A stretch of 46,299 bases of DNA from Bacteroidales bacterium (GCA_017399905.1 JAFQAR010000065.1:1-46299), one strand, 5' to 3'; numbered from the stretch's first letter, positions 30,478 through 41,800 are shown. Notes: generated by a model not told the origin, from the sequence alone. Program-made: numbers and translations.

Positions 30478-32484
30478 TCAGAGGCCACGGGCCCTGAGAA
30501 GCGCAGCCGGATCCGGATCTGCACCTCTGAAATTCCTGTAAAGCGTCATAGGCTCCTCGCTGCCACCCTTTTCAAGGACGTTTCTGCGGAACGACATTGC
30601 CGTCTCCTTGTCGAGGATTCCCTTTTCCTTGAAGAGTTCGAAGGCATCCTTGTCCAGGACTTCCGCCCAAAGGTAACTGTAGTAGCCCGCACTGTATCCG
30701 CCGCTGAATATATGGGCGAAATATGTCGACCTGTATCTCGGAATGATTTCGTCTATGAGTCCCATATTGAGACATGCATCCGCCTCGAAGGCCTCCACAT
30801 CAGTCGGAACAGTGTCGAGCATATGCCACTTGAGGTCCAGAATCGAAGCCGCAGCAAGCTCTGTCGTCATGAAGCCCTGATTGAATGTCTCGGCAGCCAT
30901 GATCTTACCGATGAGCTCGTCCGGAATAACTTCACCTGTCTCGTAATGACGTGCATATTCTGCAAGCACTTCCTTCTGGAAGGCCCAGTTCTCCATGATC
31001 TGTGAAGGAAGCTCCACAAAGTCGCGCGCCACAGATGTACCGCTCACGCTCTTGTATGTACACTGGCTGAGAAGGCCATGGAGAGCATGTCCGTACTCAT
31101 GGAAGAGGGTCTCGACCTGATCGAGGGTAAGGAGGGACGGCTTGTCTGCAGTAGGCTTCGCGAAGTTTCCTACATTCACGATCACCGGACGGATATCCTT
31201 TCCGTCAGCCGTGATTTCCTGATTTACGAAATTGGTCATCCACGCACCACCCCTCTTCGTGCTGCGAGGGAAATAGTCCGTAAGGATCACACCTATGAGC
31301 GAGCCGTCAGCGTCAGTCACCTTGAAGCCCTCGACATCAGGATGATATACCGGAATATCCTCAAGCTTCTCATACTGAAGGCCGAAAAGCTTAGTCGTAA
31401 GGTCGAACACGCCCTGACGCACATTCTCCATCTTGAAATACGGCTTGGTCTGCTCCTCGTCAAGTGCATACTTTGCCTTGCGGACCCTTTCGGCATAATA
31501 AGCCCAGTCCCATGCCTCGATCTTCGATCCTTCAGGAAGAAGACCTGCCTTGATATCCTCGTCCATGACAGCCTGCATGTCCACGATCTCAGCCTTTGCC
31601 TTCTCAACCGCAGGCTCCATGATTGAAGCGAGGAAGCTGTCCACAGCCTCAGGAGTTCCGGCCATCTTGTCTGCAAGGATCATCTGTGCAGGATTCTCGT
31701 AACCGAGAAGCTTCGCCTTCTCTATACGGAGAGCCATCATCTTGAGTATCAGCTCCTTGGTATCGTTCTCGTTTCCATTGTTTCCTCTTGAAGAATATGC
31801 CTTGAACATCTTCTCCCTGAGGTCCCTGTCCTCTGTGGCCGCCATCGCTCCCGCATACTCTGAGATAGAAAGTCCGAACTCCTCGGCAAAAGCGTTGTTC
31901 TCTGCAAGAAGACGGTTGCCGAACGTATTCGAGAGTGAAGAAAGTTCCATGTTGATCTCACGCATCCTTGCCTGCTCAGCCTCTCCAAGCGCCACACCGT
32001 TCTTCACAAAGGCATTGTAGAGCTTGGTCAGGGTCATCTCCTGCTCACGGTTGAGTCCCAGATTCTCCATATCCTTGTAGAGGGTCTCGACCTTGGCAAA
32101 GAAGTAAGGGTTCATGAAGATGTTGTCGCTATGCTCGGACATCATCGGAAGGACCTGCTCCACGATCTTCTGGAGGGACTCTGTCGCATCCGACTCGGAC
32201 ACATTGAAGAGGACGCTTGTGACACGGTCAAGGATAGCTCCCGAACGTTCGTATGCTTCCACTACGTTTTCGAATGTAGGTGCGTCAGACTCAGCGATTA
32301 TCGCATCTATCTCGCTCTGCTGCTGACGGATACCCACCTCTACAGCAGGCACATAATGCTTTTCCTTGATCTGGCTGAAGTCAGGAATTCCATATGGTGT
32401 GTCCCACTCGGTCAGGAACGGGTTGATGCTGTTGCATGAAACTGCTGCCATGATGATTGAAAATGCAGTAATGATTCTTTTCAT
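30478..32484 (-). CDS. M3-family oligopeptidase lipoprotein (Dcp-like)
   Basis: A 668-residue zinc metallopeptidase of the M3 (thimet/oligopeptidase A/Dcp) family. The zinc motif is HEYGH at 462-466, with Glu463 as the catalytic residue, inside FHEYGHALHGLLS. The long helical N-terminal part and the LAAASILDLKWH segment near the end fit the family, and length is normal. A lipobox (AAVSC, then NSINPF with no acids) suggests a periplasmic lipoprotein, whereas Escherichia coli Dcp and OpdA are soluble. It would trim short peptides. It is 14 bases downstream of the DUF5689 gene and is followed by a hairpin terminator, so it belongs to the nucleic-acid operon rather than to the glycan genes that follow. 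Confidence 0.9.
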   Translation of the reverse strand: MKRIITAFSIIMAAVSCNSINPFLTEWDTPYGIPDFSQIKEKHYVPAVEVGIRQQQSEIDAIIAESDAPTFENVVEAYERSGAILDRVTSVLFNVSESDATESLQKIVEQVLPMMSEHSDNIFMNPYFFAKVETLYKDMENLGLNREQEMTLTKLYNAFVKNGVALGEAEQARMREINMELSSLSNTFGNRLLAENNAFAEEFGLSISEYAGAMAATEDRDLREKMFKAYSSRGNNGNENDTKELILKMMALRIEKAKLLGYENPAQMILADKMAGTPEAVDSFLASIMEPAVEKAKAEIVDMQAVMDEDIKAGLLPEGSKIEAWDWAYYAERVRKAKYALDEEQTKPYFKMENVRQGVFDLTTKLFGLQYEKLEDIPVYHPDVEGFKVTDADGSLIGVILTDYFPRSTKRGGAWMTNFVNQEITADGKDIRPVIVNVGNFAKPTADKPSLLTLDQVETLFHEYGHALHGLLSQCTYKSVSGTSVARDFVELPSQIMENWAFQKEVLAEYARHYETGEVIPDELIGKIMAAETFNQGFMTTELAAASILDLKWHMLDTVPTDVEAFEADACLNMGLIDEIIPRYRSTYFAHIFSGGYSAGYYSYLWAEVLDKDAFELFKEKGILDKETAMSFRRNVLEKGGSEEPMTLYRNFRGADPDPAALLRARGL

Positions 32485-32498
32485 ATTTCGTGTTTATT

Positions 32499-33536
32499 TT
32501 AATACCAGTTTGTTCCGTCAGCCTTTTTCACGCCGTCAAGGTCGATGAGAGTGAACTGGGCCGCACCCTTATACTCGGTAAGGATACCGGTGAATGTCAC
32601 CGTAGCAGTGCCGTCGAGCACTTCCTGAGGAATCTCTGTATCAGCAAAGCGTGCATATCCGCTCGAACGTACCTGCACATCCGTCTTGCCCATCTTGAAA
32701 TACTGGCTTACCGAATATGCCATCGATCCGATGTTGTAGGTTCCGTCCTCGTTCTTATAGCTTCCTACTGTGCCCTGGCCGGCCTCGACGCTGTCGAAGT
32801 TGCCGTTGTTGAGATACTCCTTCCATTTCTGCTCCGAGCATGCCCATGTCGTAACGCCATAGTTGTCAGGACCTTCCTCATCGATGAAGATGCCGTTGTT
32901 GGTATAGTCCTTCCTGTCTCCGTTCGGATCCACATAAGCGAGGATGAACACATGGTTGTCATACTTGAGGTCCTTGATGGTGACGAGGCGTCCGAGATTG
33001 ACCTTCTTGTGAAGGTCGGCCTCGGTGATCTCTACAGGCTCCACAGGATCCTCGTAAGGGCCCTTGAATATGTGGGTGTTGATTATTGACATGTGCTCGA
33101 TGTAGGCTGTCTCGTATTCGCCTGTAGGGTCGCTGTAGCCTATCTGGATCATTCCGTTATAGTCGCCTACGGTCAGTCCTTCGCAATTCACATAGACCCA
33201 CTGTCCCAGCCTGTACTCGTTGTAGAGGCCGTTCTGACCCACCTTGATCTCGATGCCGGCAGTCTCGTCCTGGATGTAGAAGCTCTTGTACAGGTTTCCT
33301 ACCTTGTCGGATGTGGTCACCTGACCGCCTATGAGGATCGGATCCTCTATCACTATCGGCTTGTTGCCGTTCGCAACATAAAGGTCCTTGAGGTCGGCGA
33401 TGGTCATGTTGGGAGTCATGACCTGAGGCTCCTTGTATTCAGGATTCTCATACTTTCCCGTAAAGACAGGCTGGAACTCCTCGCATCCTGCGAAGAGGGC
33501 AGCCGCTGCAAATAGTATCGTATATATTCTTTTCAT
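32499..33536 (-). CDS. DUF5689 lipoprotein, putative binding partner of the TonB receptor
   Basis: A 345-residue lipoprotein (lipobox LFAGC, then EEF, an acidic start consistent with surface export). The DUF5689-type fold is suggested by MTIADLKDLY, then FYIQDETAGIEIKVGQNG, VYVNCEGLTVGDYNGMIQIG and a C-terminal TVTFTGILTEYKGAAQFTLIDLDGV. These strands look like one or two OB-fold modules. No catalytic motif is seen. It follows the TonB-dependent receptor by 3 bases, where SusD would sit in a glycan locus, so it may be the receptor's extracellular ligand-binding partner. The related segment YVQDETAGLQFYLG in the 38805-41912 protein of the same operon supports a shared ligand. Confidence 0.75.
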   Translation of the reverse strand: MKRIYTILFAAAALFAGCEEFQPVFTGKYENPEYKEPQVMTPNMTIADLKDLYVANGNKPIVIEDPILIGGQVTTSDKVGNLYKSFYIQDETAGIEIKVGQNGLYNEYRLGQWVYVNCEGLTVGDYNGMIQIGYSDPTGEYETAYIEHMSIINTHIFKGPYEDPVEPVEITEADLHKKVNLGRLVTIKDLKYDNHVFILAYVDPNGDRKDYTNNGIFIDEEGPDNYGVTTWACSEQKWKEYLNNGNFDSVEAGQGTVGSYKNEDGTYNIGSMAYSVSQYFKMGKTDVQVRSSGYARFADTEIPQEVLDGTATVTFTGILTEYKGAAQFTLIDLDGVKKADGTNWY

Positions 33537-33539
33537 GCC

Positions 33540-36500
33540 CTAGAATCTGAAATAAAGGTTCAACATGTAATTGAAGCCCTGCATGTAGAAATACTTCGAA
33601 TCGAATCTGTAGTATCTTTCCATGCTCTTGCTGTCAATGAGACGGGTCTGCTCGTAACCTCCGGTCTTGACATATCGGTTGTTGGTAATGTTCTGGAGAT
33701 TGAGAGAGAATCCGAAGTTGTACTTGCGGTCGATGTACCAGGACTTTCCGATGCTTGCGTTGAGGAGGAAGACAGGGTCGAACTCCTCCTGTGAAGTCAT
33801 GTAGGTAACCTCTACAGGTGTGGTGATCTTATCCGGACCGACTACAGCCATATCCGTCCTGTAAAGAGGGTTCATGTCAAGATAAGAATGTGCGAAGTAC
33901 TGTGCGGCAATCTCGAAGAACCAGTATGAATTCGTCCTGTAGTTGAATCCGAGGCTTGACGCGAACTGCGGAGTAGAAGGCACATAATGCTTCTTGTAGT
34001 GGTCTATGACAGGGTCTCCGTTCGCATCAGTCTGATACATGGTCTCGCCGTTGACTACAGCCTGCTTGAATACAGGAGTAGCAGCCCAGTACGGTACAAG
34101 CTGGTTGTCGAAGATCACTTCGGCGCTGTTGTCGATGGTCTGGGTCATGCGTGGAGTCGAAGTGTAGATGTACTCACCCCAGCTGAGGGCTCCGCTCAAC
34201 GAAAGGTTCTTCACGAAGAAAGGAATGTTGAAGCCGAGCTCGATACCCATGTGCCTCTGGTCTATTCCGCTCATGGCGAAGTTGGTGAAGGAGTTCTGTG
34301 AGTCATCGTAGAAACTCATCATGTCGGTCTGGTCCTTGATCTCCGTCCAGAATCCTGTTATGCGGAAGTTGTAGCCGTTGTTGCTGTACTGGTAATTCAC
34401 GTCAGCCGAAGCTGTCTTCACGGTCGTAAGGTTAGGAACGATGGAGTTCCTTGTACGAGGGGAGATGAATGACTGCGAGAATGTAGGGGCATCATTGAAA
34501 TAGCCTCCGTTAGCATATATGCGGTGTCCGCCTGAGAACTGATACTGGAGTCCGAGCTTTGCCGAATAGGTAAAGAATTCAGGAGCGGCCGACTTGCCCT
34601 TTGAGGTGATAGGCTTGAGTTCGCCGTTGACCTTCTCATAGGTGGTCAGGACCTGACCGTCGTACATGAACTCGCTGCCGTCGTCGTTGAGTCCGGCAAA
34701 CAGACCCTTGCGCACAAGGCCCTCCCTGAAGAATGATGTAAAGCCGCCTTCCAGTGCGATATTGGCCTTGAAGCCGCCTACGTTGAAGGTTCCGTTAGCC
34801 CATACGTCAGCAGTCGTGATGTTTGCGTAGTAATCGTAGCCGTACTTGTCGCCGAGCTTGAGGGTCTGAGCCTCTCCATGGGCAATGAAGTAGTCGAGGT
34901 CGTTCTGGACCATGGCAGGAGAAGATGCGAAATCGCGCTCCGCGAACTGGTCGATGTTCATGTAATATTCACCTCCGAGAAGATCGTCGAGCTTCTTGTA
35001 GTATTCGGTCCTGTTGAACCTGAAGTTCACACCTCCGTTGAGGGTAAGCCACTTGTTCACGACACCCTTCACATTTGCATTTATGGTCAAATCGTTCTGG
35101 TCGACGCGACGCTCCTCGATCACATACTTCGAGCGTAACATTCCCGCATTGTCGAAGCTGTTGTAGTTCACGTTGTAGAGACGGTCCCAGTTAAGGTGGG
35201 TGTACTCAGGAAGGTCATATTCCCACACATCCTTCGCCCAGTAGTATTTCTCAAGGTTCGCACGGTCGTAATCCTCGTTCTCCATCCAGAAATAGCTCGG
35301 AAGGTTCCTGTAGTAGTCAGGACGAGGGTCCGGTGCATCATACCAGTCGAGGGCGGTGTAGCCGTTCTTTCCAGTACGCCAGAGGACGGTCAGCGAAGCC
35401 TCGAGGCCGTCTGCAGGAGTGCCGGTATATTTGAGCATGGTCACAGGCTCGAATGTCTTGCGCACACGTGCGTTGCGGAGCTTGCCGGCCTGATAACCCC
35501 AGTTGCTGTTGTACATGTTGTCGCCCATGAGGTCATAGACTTCCTGGGTCGATGCATTCTGCGCGCCACGCTGTCCCGGAGCTGCGAAAGTGACGAGACT
35601 TACGCGATGGTTGTCCCCGAACTTCTTCTCCACGCCTGCATAGTATGCGAAATTGCGGTAATAAATACCTTTGACCCAGTCGTTTCCACCCACGCGAGCC
35701 GACACGTTGAAAGCATAAGACCATCCGTTGTCAAGCTCACCTGAAGCATATGTGGCCATGAGGCGGAGACGATAGAGTGCACTGTTGGTCAGGGCGCTGA
35801 AACGCCATCCCGTACGTACGCTTGAAGGCACGGCATGTATATTGGTCACACCGTTGTATCCGCCGTATCCGTAATCCGAAACCTCGTTTCCGATTGTCGT
35901 CTCCTTGCTGCGCATAGCCTCGTTCAAGCCGCTCCACAGCGAATACGGAGAATAACCGGTGACAGCATCGTTCATCCTCACACCTGCAAGATAAACATCC
36001 TGCGATTCGCTCGTATATCCTCTGTTCTTGAAACGGATGTTGCTGAATCCGAAGCTTACGATCTCGTTGTACGGGTCATTCGTGCCGAAAAGGATGGTCG
36101 GAGCGTCATCATAGCCCGAATCGTCCATATCGAACTCCGAGAAATTCGAATCATCGACATCATTGACCACCTGCTCTGCAATGAGGGAGACGAAGATAAG
36201 GTCCTTCACATAGCCCTCGACGGTCACATTCACATTTGACGGAACAAAGCCAGGGGCCTGTACCGACATGTCATATATGCCGTTCGGAAGGCCTTCGAAA
36301 AGGAATTTTCCGTCTTCACCTGACCGGCCTTCCGCAACAACTTCACCTCCAAGTGAAAGTGTCATCGCGGCGCCTGCCACCGGCACACGTCCTGCACGGT
36401 TCACGACTGTTCCGGTCACACCGCCGAAATCGCTCTGGGCAAGCAGTGCAAGCGAACAGGTCAGGACCGCTGCTAATGTTAATAATGCTTTCTTTATCAT
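33540..36500 (-). CDS. TonB-dependent outer-membrane receptor with N-terminal regulatory domain
   Basis: A 986-residue receptor. The signal peptide ends about residue 21; a carboxypeptidase-like regulatory domain spans about 25-110 (GVTGTVVNRAGRVPVAGAAM). A strongly acidic stretch (DDSNFSEFDMDDSGYDD, about 117-133) comes before the plug, followed by a large barrel ending in Phe (MLNLYFRF). It lacks the SusC plug signature and no SusD is nearby, so it is not a standard glycan importer. The flanking nuclease, phosphatase and DUF5689 genes suggest that its cargo is nucleic-acid breakdown products, for example oligonucleotides. That cargo is an inference from context only. Confidence 0.88.
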   Translation of the reverse strand: MIKKALLTLAAVLTCSLALLAQSDFGGVTGTVVNRAGRVPVAGAAMTLSLGGEVVAEGRSGEDGKFLFEGLPNGIYDMSVQAPGFVPSNVNVTVEGYVKDLIFVSLIAEQVVNDVDDSNFSEFDMDDSGYDDAPTILFGTNDPYNEIVSFGFSNIRFKNRGYTSESQDVYLAGVRMNDAVTGYSPYSLWSGLNEAMRSKETTIGNEVSDYGYGGYNGVTNIHAVPSSVRTGWRFSALTNSALYRLRLMATYASGELDNGWSYAFNVSARVGGNDWVKGIYYRNFAYYAGVEKKFGDNHRVSLVTFAAPGQRGAQNASTQEVYDLMGDNMYNSNWGYQAGKLRNARVRKTFEPVTMLKYTGTPADGLEASLTVLWRTGKNGYTALDWYDAPDPRPDYYRNLPSYFWMENEDYDRANLEKYYWAKDVWEYDLPEYTHLNWDRLYNVNYNSFDNAGMLRSKYVIEERRVDQNDLTINANVKGVVNKWLTLNGGVNFRFNRTEYYKKLDDLLGGEYYMNIDQFAERDFASSPAMVQNDLDYFIAHGEAQTLKLGDKYGYDYYANITTADVWANGTFNVGGFKANIALEGGFTSFFREGLVRKGLFAGLNDDGSEFMYDGQVLTTYEKVNGELKPITSKGKSAAPEFFTYSAKLGLQYQFSGGHRIYANGGYFNDAPTFSQSFISPRTRNSIVPNLTTVKTASADVNYQYSNNGYNFRITGFWTEIKDQTDMMSFYDDSQNSFTNFAMSGIDQRHMGIELGFNIPFFVKNLSLSGALSWGEYIYTSTPRMTQTIDNSAEVIFDNQLVPYWAATPVFKQAVVNGETMYQTDANGDPVIDHYKKHYVPSTPQFASSLGFNYRTNSYWFFEIAAQYFAHSYLDMNPLYRTDMAVVGPDKITTPVEVTYMTSQEEFDPVFLLNASIGKSWYIDRKYNFGFSLNLQNITNNRYVKTGGYEQTRLIDSKSMERYYRFDSKYFYMQGFNYMLNLYFRF

Positions 36501-36502
36501 AG

Positions 36503-37582
36503 TTACTTGCTGATTACGATATATGTAGGATAATGGTCACTGTATCCTCCGATGAACGCCCCGTTCGAGAATGTACGGAACGGAGTGTCCTTGTACTGTC
36601 CCTTCTGGTTGGTGAGGAACTTCGCCCTGAATATATGTCCGTGATAGCCCTTCTTGCCGAGAGGAGTTATCTTCAATCCTCCGTCCGGTGCGTTTGCAAG
36701 GGCGTTGTTCACGAGAAGAAGGTCATATATGCTCCACACTCCCCTGTACGCAAGGGAACCGTGTCCGTCCTTGAGCATCTCGATGAAAGGGCTGTAGAAA
36801 TCCTTCTCGCCGACATCGCTGAGATTCTCCTTTCCGTGAAGGTATTCCGCCATGCTCGGATCGGTAGGGTTGTCGTTCATGTCACCCATGCAGACGATCT
36901 TGATGCCCGGATATTTCTCCTGCATCATCATCGCATGGTCGTACATGATCTCGCCGCCGCGGTCACGGAGCTGGTTGCTGCCATTCTTGTCTCCTGAACG
37001 GGAAGGAAGGTGCGCAACGTATATCGCGAAATGCTCGCCTTCGATAAGTCCGTGAACCATGAGGACATCGCGGGTCCTGAAATATTCCTGCTCCTCCTTC
37101 GACATGATGAAGTCTATCGAACTTCCTTCAAAGGTATAAGGGATGGACTCGCTGTCGAGATAGGTGAACTTGTCAGGCCTGTAAAGCAGGGCCACATCCA
37201 CGCCTCGACGGTCCGGACCGTCATAATGGATGATCTGATAGTTCGCGTCCGCTATCTGCGGGTCGGCAACGAGATCCTCAAGCACGAGCCTGTTCTCGAT
37301 CTCGCTGACTCCAAGAAGAGTATGATAGCGTCCGTTCTGGTTCTTCATCTCCCTGATGACCTTCGCCATGTTGGCTATCTTCTTCTGATACTTCACTTCT
37401 GTCCATCTGTTGGCACCGTCAGGAAGGAATTCACCGTCATTCTTGACAGGGTCGTCATAGATGTCGAAGAGATTCTCGAGATTGTAGAATCCCACCACAT
37501 GCGCGCTTTCCACCTTCTTCTGTGCGAATGAAGCGCAGCAGAAAAGGGTCAGGGCCGCCGATATTATGATTATCCTTTTCAT
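36503..37582 (-). CDS. Endonuclease/exonuclease/phosphatase-family enzyme, secreted
   Basis: A 359-residue protein with a signal peptide (MKRIIIISAALTLFCCASFA). The EEP (DNase I-like) fold is shown by its motifs in order: FYNLENLFD, GVSEIENR (metal-binding Glu), AHLPSRSGD, GDMNDNP (Asp/Asn pair) and the C-terminal SDHYP (catalytic Asp-His). All key residues are present, so it should be an active phosphodiesterase or phosphatase. DNA, RNA, nucleotides or inositol phosphates are possible substrates; the NUC-type endonuclease gene 16 bases upstream favours nucleic acid. The start at 37582 gives the signal peptide; an extension to 37660 runs into the upstream gene with an unlikely arginine-rich N-terminus. 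Confidence 0.86.
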   Translation of the reverse strand: MKRIIIISAALTLFCCASFAQKKVESAHVVGFYNLENLFDIYDDPVKNDGEFLPDGANRWTEVKYQKKIANMAKVIREMKNQNGRYHTLLGVSEIENRLVLEDLVADPQIADANYQIIHYDGPDRRGVDVALLYRPDKFTYLDSESIPYTFEGSSIDFIMSKEEQEYFRTRDVLMVHGLIEGEHFAIYVAHLPSRSGDKNGSNQLRDRGGEIMYDHAMMMQEKYPGIKIVCMGDMNDNPTDPSMAEYLHGKENLSDVGEKDFYSPFIEMLKDGHGSLAYRGVWSIYDLLLVNNALANAPDGGLKITPLGKKGYHGHIFRAKFLTNQKGQYKDTPFRTFSNGAFIGGYSDHYPTYIVISK

Positions 37583-37598
37583 TTTCAGTTGTTTTCTT

Positions 37599-38801
37599 TT
37601 ACCACCACATTGCCGAATCCGCCGGATCCGCTGCCTCAAGCTGTGCCGCCTGGTCCGCACCTATCTTTGCAGGAAGGTTCACGAAGAAGTCCAGTCCCGT
37701 GATCTTTTCCAGTTCATCGATGGACATGGAGTGCTGCTTGCCGATGCTTTCCGAATAGCTTCTGTGCTCAAGATAGAACGCAGCTGCATTCCACTGGCCC
37801 AATGTAGAGGACTTGCTGTATCTCAACAATGCCTTGAAATATGCTGTCGGAACCGTCATTGACTTTCCGTCAGAGTCAACCGTGGTCTTTGTGGAACCTT
37901 TGGTGATGACTCCTGTCACGACATAGGTCGTATCCGATTTCTCGGCGATGTTACGGACCTTACTCTCGAGCTGCTGCCATATGCCTTCGTTATGGGCGTT
38001 GAGCTGAGGTGTCATGTTCGTGCCGTAGAAAGTCTGCGCGTTGGCCTCATAACAGCAAAGACGGTCTGCAGACGGGAGCTGATGTCCACGTGCGTAGCTT
38101 CCGCCATATCCTCCGAACGGAGCCGAAGAATATTTGCCCAGCAGCGGGTCATAGGCCCATGCGTCGGTCCTGCTGACTGTCTTGTTGGTGTAGAAGCTGC
38201 ACAGAGGATATGCCACCCAATGAGCCACAAGGTCGCTCTGGCTCCAGCCGAAGGTATAGTTCCTGTAGGTCTTTCCGTTCATGCTGAAGCTGTGGCTGTA
38301 ATAGTCCAGAGCATCATTGTCCATCGCAGGAAGCTCCATCCAGCCGGTCTTTGCCGTCGCTGTCGAGCCAGACGAACCGCTTCCGGAGCCTGAGCCGTTT
38401 CCGGAATCGTCGTCATCGGGATCCTGGTCAGGAGAATACTGCTTCAATGAACATTCCACCCAAGAAGAGCCGTTGTCAAGAATCACCCTTAGCTGACGGC
38501 TTGAATTTCCGGTATTGGCCTGATAGGTCAGGATGATATTGTTCCTGTCGCCCTCGCCTGAAGTCACGTTCAACGAAGCCCAGTCCGCAGCACCGTTGTC
38601 GGCAGCCAATGAAAGGGTCCACGTTCCGCTGCATTTCACGGAAACGAACACCTGTCCTGCCGGACTGTTGACTACAGTCTTCCTGAGCTCGACGGACATG
38701 GTCTCGCCCACAGGCTTCTCGCATGAAGACAGCAGCAGGAGACAGCATGCCGCAACGGCCGCTGCCACCTTCTGCATCATATGAGATAGTCTTGTCATCA
38801 T
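37599..38801 (-). CDS. DNA/RNA non-specific endonuclease lipoprotein with BACON domain
   Basis: A 400-residue lipoprotein (lipobox LLSSC, then EKP). A BACON-like Ig domain (about 35-126) is followed by an acidic and Gly/Ser-rich linker (about 127-148) and a NUC/Serratia-type beta-beta-alpha-metal nuclease domain (about 150-390). The catalytic segment is ARGHQLPSADR with the general base His240, and the metal-binding Asn is in FYGTNMTPQ, 25 or so residues later, as in the family. It should cut extracellular DNA and RNA. BACON domains are typical of Bacteroidota surface proteins and may attach the enzyme to polymers. The gene is 3 bases downstream of the large BACON/OB-fold gene. Confidence 0.9.
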   Translation of the reverse strand: MMTRLSHMMQKVAAAVAACCLLLLSSCEKPVGETMSVELRKTVVNSPAGQVFVSVKCSGTWTLSLAADNGAADWASLNVTSGEGDRNNIILTYQANTGNSSRQLRVILDNGSSWVECSLKQYSPDQDPDDDDSGNGSGSGSGSSGSTATAKTGWMELPAMDNDALDYYSHSFSMNGKTYRNYTFGWSQSDLVAHWVAYPLCSFYTNKTVSRTDAWAYDPLLGKYSSAPFGGYGGSYARGHQLPSADRLCCYEANAQTFYGTNMTPQLNAHNEGIWQQLESKVRNIAEKSDTTYVVTGVITKGSTKTTVDSDGKSMTVPTAYFKALLRYSKSSTLGQWNAAAFYLEHRSYSESIGKQHSMSIDELEKITGLDFFVNLPAKIGADQAAQLEAADPADSAMWW

Positions 38802-38804
38802 TCC

Positions 38805-41800
38805 TTATTCAGCCACGTACTTGTAAAGCTGCACAGGGTTCTGCTGGCTGTAAGTAGTTGACTTGTAATATCTGAATCTTGACGAAGTTCCGCTCGAGTA
38901 GAAACGGAGTACTGAAGTTTCAGAAACGAACTTCACACCGTCAGACTCCATTGTAATGGTGTTAAGCTTCTGGGCAGTGTCGAAGCAGAGGTCATTCTTT
39001 GCGGAAACGCCGTAGAGATATCCACCCTTCGCCTTGACAGCATATCCGCCGTCCATGGTCTCGATTGTGACTGCATACTCAGTAAGTCCTTCAGCAGCGA
39101 TGGCATTGCCGCTGATTGTCGCAGTCGTGAAGTTTCCGGCCACGTCACCGTCCGTGAAGACCGAAGCTGTGGTACCATTCTCATAAACGATGAGGTATGA
39201 ACCGTCGGTCCAGTCTTCAGGAGCCTCTGTCACCTTCACATATCTCGCACCTGTAACCTCTCCGCCACCGGTGTTGCCGCCTTCACCGCCTTCACCGCCT
39301 TCACCGCCTTCGCCTGAACCTGCCTCGAAACGCTCTCCGGTAAGGCCGGCATAGTCCGATGCCTGAGCGAAGATGATCTGCATGTTGCCGTTGCTGATGG
39401 ATGAGATGCCCTTGATGGTACCTGAACCCTGAGGAACGGTCTCGCCTCCGTAAGTCGCATACTTGGATGAGAACACCACGAATGAATTGCCGTTTACGTC
39501 CTCGATATTGATGCTTGTGTGTGCTCCGCCTTCAACGAATGTCTTCGAAAGGTCTGAAGAAGCCACCTGAACACCCTCGATCGCGATGTACTGTCCCTCG
39601 TACTTGTTGTCAAGGAAATCAGCGATAGAAACGGTCTTAGGCTGTACCGTGTTGCCTGAAGACACCTTGGTTATCTTGTCAAGAGCAAGACCGCTGATCT
39701 GAACGGCACCGTTGTAAGCGCCTACTGAAACGCCTGAAAGGTCGATCTGCACCTTGTCACCGAAATCGAATTCATGGTTTGCGCCAAGGTAGAACTGAAG
39801 ACCTGCAGTCTCGTCCTGAACGTACATTCCCTTCTTTGATGTGAGGTTGTTGAGGCCCCTGTCAGAGATTACGACAGCCTCGATGGTCGAACCTGAAGGA
39901 AGTGTTGCGCCATATGCAAGGACTTCAGCGATGGTCATCTCCGATCCGCCGCCGGCAGGAGGAGTGGTTCCGCCACCTGAAGTAGAGAAATCCTTGGTCA
40001 CCGCACCTGAGAAATCAACCGATGCACCCGCAGAAGCGGAAGCTTCAAGCTTGAAGTCGTCCATACGGTATGCGCTGGCTACATCTACAGACATGCAGAC
40101 AGAAAGGGTCTGTGTGTCTGAAGGGACCGAGAAGTTGGCTGTAGCCACGTTCCAGCGGCCTCCGGCTGTTCCGGCAAAGGTGTAATCGGTGAACTCAACC
40201 CACTTCGCTCCGCCGTCGTTGCTGAGCCAGATATGGAACTCTGAGTTCTGGAATACGTTGCCGTAGTCCTGTGAATACTTCTCCGAACCGAACGAGAGGC
40301 TGAGGTCGGTCTTTCCACCGAGAGCGATTCCGTTGATAGAGAAGTATGCATTGGCACCGAAGAAGATATTGTTGTTGCCGGAGCCTGAATAATCGGAGTA
40401 TGAACCGTCGGATGTCGAATTCGCACGGGCAGATGTTCCGTTGTATTTGTATGTCACATTTGCCGAACCTGTTCCGGCCTCGTTCTGCCAGCCGTCGAAC
40501 TGGTCGAGGTATGGCCAGCTTGAACCCGAACCGTATGTCTTTGTAGCTACGGTCTTGTCGAAGTTGTTTGCATAGATGGCATCGCCGTCAGACTCTCCGC
40601 CACCTGTGCTGCCGCCGTCCGTATAGCTTACGATATAGGCATCCACAACCTCATGCTGAGACTTCTGTGAATAGAAGAGGTACTTTCCGTAGATGGTCAC
40701 GGTACCGCCGTTCTTGATCTTGCTGCTCCACTCAGCCTTGCTTGCGGCGAGAACGGAATATACATAGATCTTACCTGTAGCATCAGTGAGGTCGAAGCTG
40801 CAGTATGTCGCATTGAAACCTGACACTGTACCTGTAAGTTCATAATAGTTCTGAGTGTCTGCAAGAGAGATGAATTCCTCGACGGTCTTCTTGCCCTTGG
40901 ACTCAGGAGCTTCGCCGCTGCCGCCAGAAGAAGATCCGCCGGCAGTGAAGTCCATCTCCACTGCATCGGTGAAGTCCACAGCCACACCTTCCTTGTTTGT
41001 ACGTACAAGCTGGAGGTCATCCATACGGTATGAGCTTGCTACATCCGTCTTCATGCAGATAGAGAGGCTTTCCGTTCCTTCAGGAACAGAGAATACCGAT
41101 GTAGCCACATTCCAACGTCCCTCAGTTGTACCGCCGGCGAATGTGTAGTCCTTGAGCTCTACCCACTTCTCACCGTCCTGGCTGAGGTAGATGTGGAATT
41201 CTGAGTTCTGGAATACGCTGCCGTTGTCCTGTGAATACTTCTCGGTACCGAATGTGAGCTCGAAGTCAGTCGAACCTCCGAGGGTGATGTTCTTTGTTGC
41301 GAGGTATGCGTTTGCACCGAAGAACATGTTGTTGTTACCCGAGCCGGCATAATCCGAATAGTTGCTGTCTGATGTAGAATTTGCACGTGCAGACATGCCG
41401 CTGTAGTTGTATGTCACGGTCTCCGCACCTGTACCTGTTGCGTTCATCCAGCCGTCGAACTGGTCGAGATATGGCCAGCTTGCACCTGAACCGTAAGTCT
41501 TTTCCGCAACTTCCTTGTCGTAATCGTTCGCATAGACGATAAGGTTTGCTGAAGAGCCGTCAGGACCAGCCTGTGTGACGGTAAGCGTCTTGCTGGTCAT
41601 TCCGATCGAGAACTTGATCTTGGTCTCGCGGTCAAAACCAGTGTTCTCCAGAGCTGTTACGGTGAGTTCGGAATCCTTGAGGGATGCATATCCCTTTTCA
41701 GGGCTCACCACCACCCAGTCTGCGTCTGTCTCGACCGTCCAGTCACGGGTTGCCGTAAGCGTGAGGTCCTGTGAACCACCTGCAATCTCGAATGACATGG